Below are positions 57,361 to 64,000 of a stretch of 64,000 nucleotides of DNA, piece by piece. The notes under the pieces were generated by a model. The model was given only the letters and a program-made list of their open reading frames with translations. It was not told the origin of the DNA and ran no database searches. This stretch comes from Hypericum androsaemum. Lineage: Eukaryota > Streptophyta > Magnoliopsida > Malpighiales > Hypericaceae. How positions within the stretch are numbered: the stretch's first letter is position 1; each line of letters begins with the position of its first letter. The translations under genes and the position numbers were made by a program. Where the stretch lies: positions 1,674,001-1,738,000 of the forward strand of contig OZ023184.1 of the NCBI GenBank assembly GCA_963995505.1, in the 5' to 3' direction.

Positions 57361-58070
57361 AAATATATTCGTCATATAAATTAAATAACTCGAGTTGAAT
57401 TTTTCAGAGAATTATCTTTTCTACGGTATAATTTAGGGGAGAGAAAAAAATTGCAAATTGTAGAACCGCCTCAACACGGACCGAAATTTCGGTATTCAGA
57501 ACCTGAAACAGAACAAATTTTGTTTGGATCGGATTTGTTTAGGCTCAAAAAAGGTCCTGGTTCTAGATCAGGTCTCTTTGGAGAAAATCATAAATACCCA
57601 GAATCGTAATTTTACCTTCTTTTATAAGTAAACCGTAATTTTACCTTGGGATCAGACAAAAATTATCTCCCACATGATTCTCACCCTCTAAATACGGTTC
57701 TGGACATATAGGCTAACCTTTAAAAGTATATTTTGGTGCTTTTTTTCTGTTTGCTAGTTGATCATTAGTTCAATTGATAAGATCAGCCGGTTCATCTCGA
57801 TTCGACGAGTTGGAAAGACAGAACTGCCTAAAGGGCTAAAGGCCTTTTTTAGAATGTCAGCAAACGGTTTAAGCCCACCACATAGGACACCAACCAGCCA
57901 TTCTCTTCGAGTCTACAAACTCCAAATGTATGCTCCAAAATTGAAGCTGTTAGAACCGAAAAAATTGACGATTATTGATTGGCGAAACTGAGCTGTCCAG
58001 TTTTGAATAGCTCAAATTTGGCGCAAAGTTACGTACTAAATCATCCTTATAAACCACGTCCTGGTTTCAA
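57361..58070. other. Intergenic spacer, nothing recognised
   Basis: AT-rich; short open frames only, none with a recognised motif. Confidence 0.45.
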
Positions 58071-58099
58071 ATTCAGTAAAAACTACATAAAAGATGCCC

Positions 58100-58420
58100 A
58101 TACGGAGGAGACTAAATTTGAGTCGTCAGATTTGATTGTCTTTAAATCTGATGGTCAATAACGTCAGATTTGATTGTCTTTAAATCTGATGGTCAATAAC
58201 CTACAGGTGATAATAGTTTACATGTGAAGTGACATTGGTTTGCATGTGAAATGATATTGATTTACATGAGACTAGTTTACATGTAAATAATATTAATTTG
58301 CATGTGAAGTAATATTAATTTGCATGTAAAATGATATTAATTTATATGTAAATAATATTAATTTGTGTTCGTCCGTGTAGGTGAAAACTAGTTTAGTCTC
58401 CACTAAATCTGTCCCCATGT
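58100..58420. repeat. Probable MITE with internal tandem repeats
   Basis: Ends ggagactaaatttgag and, inverted, ggagactaaactagttt suggest short terminal inverted repeats. Inside are two exact 38-bp copies beginning gtcagatttgattgtcttta (58125-58162, 58163-58200), then a degenerate array of about 20-bp units such as atattaatttgcatgtgaag (58215-58365). No target duplication was confirmed. Confidence 0.5.
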
Positions 58421-59923
58421 GGTGTGTCTTAATACCTGCGATTAAATGTGTACAATCTCGTGTGACGGTTCCCTGAAAATAGTAACAACGGGAACGGATC
58501 CGGACAAGGAAATGTGAACGGCAGTCAAATCCAATGGGTTTCACGTGACAAAGGGAAGAAGGATCCTACGGAACGAAAATTCTGATTTATAGTATTCCAT
58601 CTATTGAGCTCCTTAATTTAAGATCGGATGTCGTAGGATATTTAAAATATTTCTAAAATTTCTAAAAAAATATTTAATACTATTACAATTTATAAGAATT
58701 GAACTCTAAACCTAATTAAATTAAAATAATTCTCAATTAATCTAAGTGTTGAGTACCGTACGGAAACTCTGCCACCCCCGTGACATGTACGTAATTAATA
58801 CCCTCGCATTCTTCCCTTTTTTAAGAAGGCATTCTTCCCATTCCAAATGGGAATGTCGCTCTATTTCGTCCAAGTAGTTAATTAATAAGAAATCTCGATT
58901 TATATTTCAAAAGTATGTCGGTGTCAAAATTTTGTTTCAGATTTTTGTTAACAATTGATATCATGTCTAATTTAAATCTAGATACGTCATATATCAGGTA
59001 ATTTTGGGAATTTTTATCTCTTATACCTCATATATCATGCCAAAAGCCTTACAAGTATTATGGTTGTAAATATTTATCTTTAAAAAAATCAAATAATTTT
59101 GGGAAAAATAGCTCAGTTATAATTCTAACCCTTTTTGCAATCTCATTGCACTTAACTTATATGTTGAGAATTTTTTTGCCCATGTCGTCTCGGTAGAACA
59201 TTTTATTGATGTAACAAGAGTGTGAAAGCTAATTTGTTCGGTTTAAGAAGGTTGAATGCAGTCAACAACAATTCCCTCTTTGCGAGTTTTTTATTATTAT
59301 ATGTCATGTTTATTAATAAGTAATTGGAATTTTCTTCCGCGGAACTCGTCAAAATCATGCCATGATAAAACTCTACCATCATAAAATAATCATGGTGGAA
59401 CAGGCCCTATCAAAATTAATTACAACCCGTAATTCTCCTATAATTACATAGTTGCCCCCAATTTAAGGCCACCCTAGCAAAATTTAAATCCAACCTTGGA
59501 GTCATCCCAGGAAAACAATGAAAGCCCGGAGAAAACAAAATTCCATAAGCACCTTCCTCTTCAAACACCGAATTCCTCCAGGAGCGAAATGGATGCATCA
59601 AAATGTAATTCTAGAATAGACAAATATTCAATTCTCAAATTTAGAATGTTCATTATGCGTTCGTTAATTCTATTGTCATTTATGTGCTCGTACGTTAAAA
59701 ATCGATCCACTTGAACTTTCATCGGAATCACAAGTCACATCAAAAAAAAAAGTCACATCAAATACTTTCCCTATGTATGAATGAGACTTATAGCACAAAA
59801 AGGACCTCCGATATTTACAGTTTCTCGCATACTATATAAGCCGGCCAAGGCCGAAGAAAGACGTCGCCAAGTTTCCTCCACTTCCGAGAGCGTTGTTTAT
59901 TGTTTTTAGTATAAATTTAGGTT
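58421..59923. other. Intergenic region, nothing recognised
   Basis: AT-rich with no supported gene. At 58690-58750 a short string (ctaattaaattaaaataatt ... aatctaagtgttgag) recurs at about 40400-40437, so dispersed repeat debris is present. Confidence 0.45.
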
Positions 59924-61545
59924 TGAACTATGCGAACGTATCAAGTAAAAAAGTTATCGGAAGAACTTTCTCACGTGGCCTTATTCGATTTTGACGGATT
60001 TAACGCGTAATTAACGAGTAATTACATGTTAAACCTGATAAATTAATAAACTAATTCGTTAATAATAAATCACTTACTTGTTGAAGCAAGAGGTCCACAG
60101 GTTCGGGTCCACAATGTCTTCGTGCTAGTCGAATTACGATCACGTTTTAACGGATTCGTAATTGATTTTCACGAGATTTTCTCTATAGAAAATCTGATCA
60201 AAACTCAGGGACTATTCCAAAATTTTTTCTTTCTTATTGAGTGGTTGTAGGCAAACTTTTATTTTAGTTCAGCCGGATTTTCCTTTTTATAGGGAAATCC
60301 GGCACACCAGAATGCGCCACGTGGCAACACGTGGCACTTCAGACCGCGTGTCTGCCACGTGGCAAAGCTATCCACAAGCTTTGCCACGTCAGCGTGCCAC
60401 GTGGACCTTCGAACTGCATGTCCGCCACGTGGTGCCACGTCAGTGTGCCACGTGGGCCTTCGGACCGCATGTCTGCCACATGGGCCGCCACCTTTGGTGG
60501 CAACTGCGTCAGCGCCACGTCACGCTAACATGGCGCCTACGCGGCATCACGCCGGTCAACATGGGTTGACCGGCCCATCCAACCCAACTTATGGGCCTGA
60601 TGGGCTTGGGCCCAATCAGGCACAATAATAATTGCCTAATTGGGCCTTTAGGTCCAACAACTCCCACTCAATTATTATTGACCTTGATCAACAGCTATCA
60701 GATTTCTTTAAAGGATTTCGTGCGACCAGCATACGTCGAGTGTGTTAAGCCAAATTCAAGAGCACGGATACTCAGGCTACTTGAATAGTAGCATCTCGAC
60801 AACCTTCTTGTATAATGTATGCTATTACCCCAGGCCTCATGTCAGATTCCATTGTTCACATCAGTGATTTCAAATAATTATATTCGGGTTCACTATTGTA
60901 CTTTTCAATACAATTGGTGCACCTGAACCACGAAACTCAGAATGTGATTAACAAAGTTCCTTCTCCCTTAACTATATTCCTTTCATAATGATACATCCTA
61001 CTTTTCTGGTCAGCCCTGCCAGGTCGAACCGCTATGCCATAACCTTTTCATAAACTTTCCAAGCTAGCAGCACTGGATCATACTTTCATAATACGTTTAG
61101 GATCTTAAGGGTAGGTTTCGGGAATCACAGTTCTCGAAAATTGGTCTCACACCAGGGATTGTGAAATTACTCAATATTTTTATCCCATCCAGTGGTCGAG
61201 TAGCACACATGATACTGATCACGTGTTACGGTGTACTTTCCTTTTTAAAGGAACACATATCATTTAACACCATACTAGAGTATCAGCCTCAGCTTAACTC
61301 TAGGCCAATAGGACAGACAGTATGATAAGTTCCACTTATATCTTATCATATGGATTGTAGAAAATCCAAATACAGCAACGTATTCTTGCATCCCATAAAG
61401 GAACTTGCTCTTGAGCAAAACAGCATTCCGTCATAGGACATACACCTATGAATGTCCAATAACTGCCTCATCTCATCTAGGAATCAACTTCTTGACTCCC
61501 ACTGAGGTAAACACCCGTGTGAGTGGGCTACTTCTCTGTCCGACA
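59924..61545 (-). mobile_element. 3' part of a third copia element (LTR plus 3' noncoding)
   Basis: On the - strand, sequence homologous to the 3' noncoding region of elements 1 and 2 (61545 to 60660; shared blocks include ctcccactgaggtaaacacc and gcgaccagcatacgtcgag) leads to a PPT (gagtgggagt) and an LTR that starts TGTTGGACCTAAAGG at 60659. The LTR contains a CTATAAAAAGG TATA box (near 60285) and the acaagtaagtg string also present in the LTR of element 2; it probably ends ...GCATAGTTCA at 59924. gag-pol and the 5' LTR are missing, so the element is truncated. Confidence 0.72.
60310..60530. promoter_or_regulatory. Dense CACGTG (G-box) array in the LTR
   Basis: At least five exact CACGTG palindromes, mostly as gccacgtgg(c), plus several gccacgtca variants, lie in about 200 bp as degenerate repeats (gtgccacgtgg-accttcg-aactgcatgtcygccacgtgg), directly upstream (element strand) of the LTR TATA box. 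G-boxes bind bHLH and bZIP factors; an enhancer role is inference. Confidence 0.65.
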
Positions 61546-61914
61546 TGTTTCATAATTAACTCATATTGCCTTATTAGGCCGAGGCTATGTTAAGTTTTCT
61601 TATTTGAAAATGGCCTAGGGTTTTTATATGGGGCTGGGACTAGCTTATTCTATATAAGGAGAGCTAGGTACAAGCATGAAGGACACCCACAAACCAAACA
61701 CCAAACTCTTAGCTCCGTAGCTTTTATCTTTCATGTTTTACATATTTTTCTTCTTTCCCTATAATTAAACATCTTTCCTCCCCACTATCCTTCTTCTCCT
61801 CTCTTACCCCATATTTTATCTTTTCTCTCTTTCGTTCGAATCATTCTTGGGACGACCACTTCAGACCCGTTCTTAATATCATTTCCGACGTTCTACCATA
61901 ATTTATTCGCAACA
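61546..61914 (+). repeat. LTR remnant with TATA box
   Basis: tgtttcataattaac ... ttattcgcaaca (TG...CA), with ctatataagg near 61652 and the cttgggacgaccacttcaga block shared with the segment at 54736-55338 (opposite orientation). It directly abuts the truncated copia fragment. No flanking duplication was found. Confidence 0.4.
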
Positions 61915-61965
61915 GTTCTATCTCAAAGTTTTAAATGATTTGATTGGTATTATCTATATCAACAA

Positions 61966-62165
61966 GGTGCACCTACTTGTCTAGCACACATCTTGAGAGA
62001 ACTCTAATGTTAAATGTGTTTGGCATAGAGTACTCTCAGGATGGGTGACATACTAGAAAATTTATCAGGATGCGTGCGAGTGAGGACAAAACACGTTGGA
62101 AAAGGCTTGTGTTAGTTTGTGGAGCCAGCTGGTCAGATCACGGAGCGTTACAGTTAATATCAGAG
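61966..62165 (+). repeat. 5S rRNA-derived sequence next to a PBS-like site
   Basis: agcaca ... agaactc ... gttaaatgtgtttgg ... agagtact ... aggatgggtgac follows the order of plant 5S rRNA (internal control region and 3' part) with many substitutions. At 62148-62152 comes ttaca and then taatatcagagc, which differs from the initiator-Met PBS by two G-to-A changes. 5S-containing LTRs followed by this PBS are characteristic of Cassandra-type terminal-repeat retrotransposons. This is a decayed terminus, not a 5S gene. Confidence 0.5.
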
Positions 62166-62189
62166 CAAGACATTAGCTAGTACAGTGTG

Positions 62190-64000
62190 GTTCGTGTAGA
62201 CTTGACCATTGTTCGAATTCGAATTAATCAAAATCTTGAAACCGTATTCGTCCAAGGACGAAGCGATACGAATTACGAACCATCGAATTTGAATTAATTC
62301 TTTAATTTCTTCATTAAAAAATCCAAAATATTCCAATTTTTTTGAAAAAATTGAAAATTTCAATAATTTTTTGTAATATTTAATAATTAGGGTTTAGGAT
62401 TAGTGATGTACGCAAAATTGTGAACAATTAAATGCACAAGCAAATAGTATAGTGGTAAGTAAGGTTCTTACAACTCAGGGTTAAACATTAAATCAAGGCA
62501 AGTAATTATGTGAAGCGGGAAAATTAAAGCTTTATAAGGTTGTGAAAGGTTGCAAGTAAACGAACGAGATTAGAAACGCAAGTAAAGACGAGTTATAAAT
62601 CAATGGAGATAAACGAGCATGATACCCTTATGGACTACCCATCTATGTCGAGACTATGGTTTTTATGAAGTTCTAACTAGTACCCGGAGTGTTCTAGTGC
62701 ATCTCCCTAACGCTTCCGCTCATTAGGAGGATAAAACTAAGCTAGAGTAGTTCATGATTACTAATCAATGCTTCCGCTCATTAATTAGACCAAGAACTAA
62801 GCTAAACTTAATTATGAAGTTAACTCCTAGCAGGTTATCCCTTAGTATCAAGATTCCTCATTAATACCTAAGGACATGTCAATTGACTCTTCCGTTGACT
62901 CTAATGCCTTCCGGTCCATTATTATCAACTAAACATCATAATCTAAGTGATCAAGTTAGATTAGACATTAAGATCATCAATTGACAACTACTATGAAAGA
63001 TAATCAAACTATAGCTAACATAGACGAGTAATCACATAATTAGGGCATCACACTCACAAGAGAACTACTCGCTAAGCATATTAACAAAGCACAATAGAAG
63101 CAATTAACATAAAGGTAGAGATAGAGAAAGCTTAGTCGTGATGATCAAGCCTTGCCAATCCTTTTCCCGTAGCTAACTAAAATCGTGGCTTTATTAAGCT
63201 CCAAAGGCTGTTTCAATATTGCAGTAGTAACGTCTCTTTAAACCTATGAAACTAAGCCTATATATAGCCAAAAGTCTAATTAGAAATTAGGAAAACGTAG
63301 AGGAGGTTAAACTAAATTGGAAGTCTTGCTGGCCAAGTAATAATATAAAATAATATAACTTAAGTCCTAATGCTGAAACAGGAGGCCAAAAGTCAAATAT
63401 TACTGAAACAAATCGAGTTTCCATCTTAAAAAGGAAGTCTGGAAAATCTGTCGTTGAGAACCTGGCACCCGCCAATGGAGTTGGCGCCCGCCAATGGAAC
63501 TCTCTGTAATGGACTTGGCGCCCACCAAGTATTTGGCGATCGCCGGGTCGCTAATCAGCTTTGTCGCATCTTCGTATTTGGCTTCGACTATAAAATACAA
63601 AATATAGATCTCTCTTCAAGCTATCCAATGGTATCTCATTTGATGCATTTGGACACTCGAGCAAAAAGTTATGTCTCTTGCAATATGGTCTCTCGAAATA
63701 ACCCCTCCAACGGCCTTCATTGAGCTCCATTTTCCTACAAAATATGACAATGGGTAGAAATCTATTCCCGAACACAAATGTACTAAAATGATTATAAGAC
63801 TTGATATGACATAATAAAAATAACTTAGATCATGACTAAACATGCAGGAAACATATGACAAAACATGAGCATTTACACACTCATCAATTAGTGTCAATAT
63901 TAGGTTAGTGTTAGGGTTTAACATTTTTTGTAAAAGAAAATAAATTAAAGATTGGACTTGCACTTAATGTACTAAATTATGTTGCCTACGTATCCTGAGC
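62190..64000. mobile_element. Second copy of the hAT-like repeat, split by a solo LTR
   Basis: 62190-62403 (gacttgaccattgttcgaattcg ... agggtttaggattag) and 63892-64000 (tgtcaatattaggttagtgt ... gttgcctacgtatcc) correspond to the left and central parts of the copy at 55488. The 62404-63886 insertion separates them. The right end lies beyond the window. Confidence 0.6.
62404..63886. mobile_element. Solo LTR, 1483 bp
   Basis: Begins TGATGTACGC and ends CACTCATCA (TGATG/CATCA inverted ends), with a perfect 5-bp duplication ATTAG (62399-62403, 63887-63891). There is no internal coding region, PBS or PPT. This is the product of recombination between the two LTRs of a larger element. Length and ends suggest a Ty3/gypsy (Tat-like) origin; orientation is not settled. 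Repeated ttggcgcccgcc motifs occur at about 63478-63540. Confidence 0.75.

Noticed and set aside
60237..60628. Overlapping ORFs through the CACGTG array
   Set aside because: They are by-products of the repeated GC-rich LTR sequence; all frames give the same short repeated words.
61966..62085. A functional 5S rRNA gene
   Set aside because: Too many substitutions, no tandem 5S array, and a PBS-like site follows; better explained as a decayed LTR.

Overview
The window is nuclear DNA from a flowering plant, almost certainly a eudicot. Genes are split by GT-AG introns, are related to Arabidopsis families (SGR9, BIM, GOLVEN/RGF, BSD), and lie in AT-rich sequence full of plant transposons. There are no operons, ribosome-binding sites, rRNA genes or CRISPR arrays. 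All gene names rest on my reading of protein motifs; no database search was run.

Host genes: (1) an intronless RING-H2 ligase resembling SGR9 (3743-4591, -); (2) a small Tudor-like protein (15337-15789, +); (3) a gar2-related acidic protein with four coding exons (30501-32898, +); (4) a GOLVEN/RGF/CLEL secreted-peptide precursor, assembled here from four exons (35228-36831, +); (5) a BSD-domain protein with six exons and a probable GC-AG intron (48307-50173, +); (6) a BIM-type bHLH factor with seven exons (51420-54277, -). Broken host-derived pieces are a kinesin-5 tail fragment (16054-17366), an LRR receptor-kinase ectodomain inside a Helitron (39630-40181) and a short EDA6-like piece (about 38418-38520).

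Mobile DNA dominates. A decayed Ty1/copia element (5363-13357, -, TSD AATTC) and a nearly pristine relative (18252-26860, +, TSD AATAT, LTRs that read as identical, unbroken 1391-codon gag-pol) flank the kinesin fragment. A third relative survives as one LTR plus its 3' noncoding region (59924-61545). These three share about 1 kb of noncoding sequence between pol and the polypurine tract although their LTRs differ. The intact copy also has a long leader with a 180-bp tandem duplication and an extra unrecognised ORF. A deleted copia element is arranged LTR-internal-LTR-internal-LTR (40443-44056).

Other elements include a Helitron with a captured gene (38862-40283), a Mutator-like element with a perfect 9-bp TSD (46294-47469), a foldback MITE just upstream of the BSD gene, a SINE nested in a 5'-truncated L1 (17640-18055), a tRNA-derived SINE family in introns and other repeats, and a 1.48-kb solo LTR (62404-63886) inside a second copy of an AT-rich hAT-like repeat. 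Near 62 kb lies an LTR end carrying 5S rRNA-like sequence.

The host genes do not form an evident pathway; they are independent genes in a repeat-rich stretch. The strongest new items are the peptide-hormone gene, the intact copia element with its leader ORF, and the conserved 3' noncoding region shared by the copia elements.
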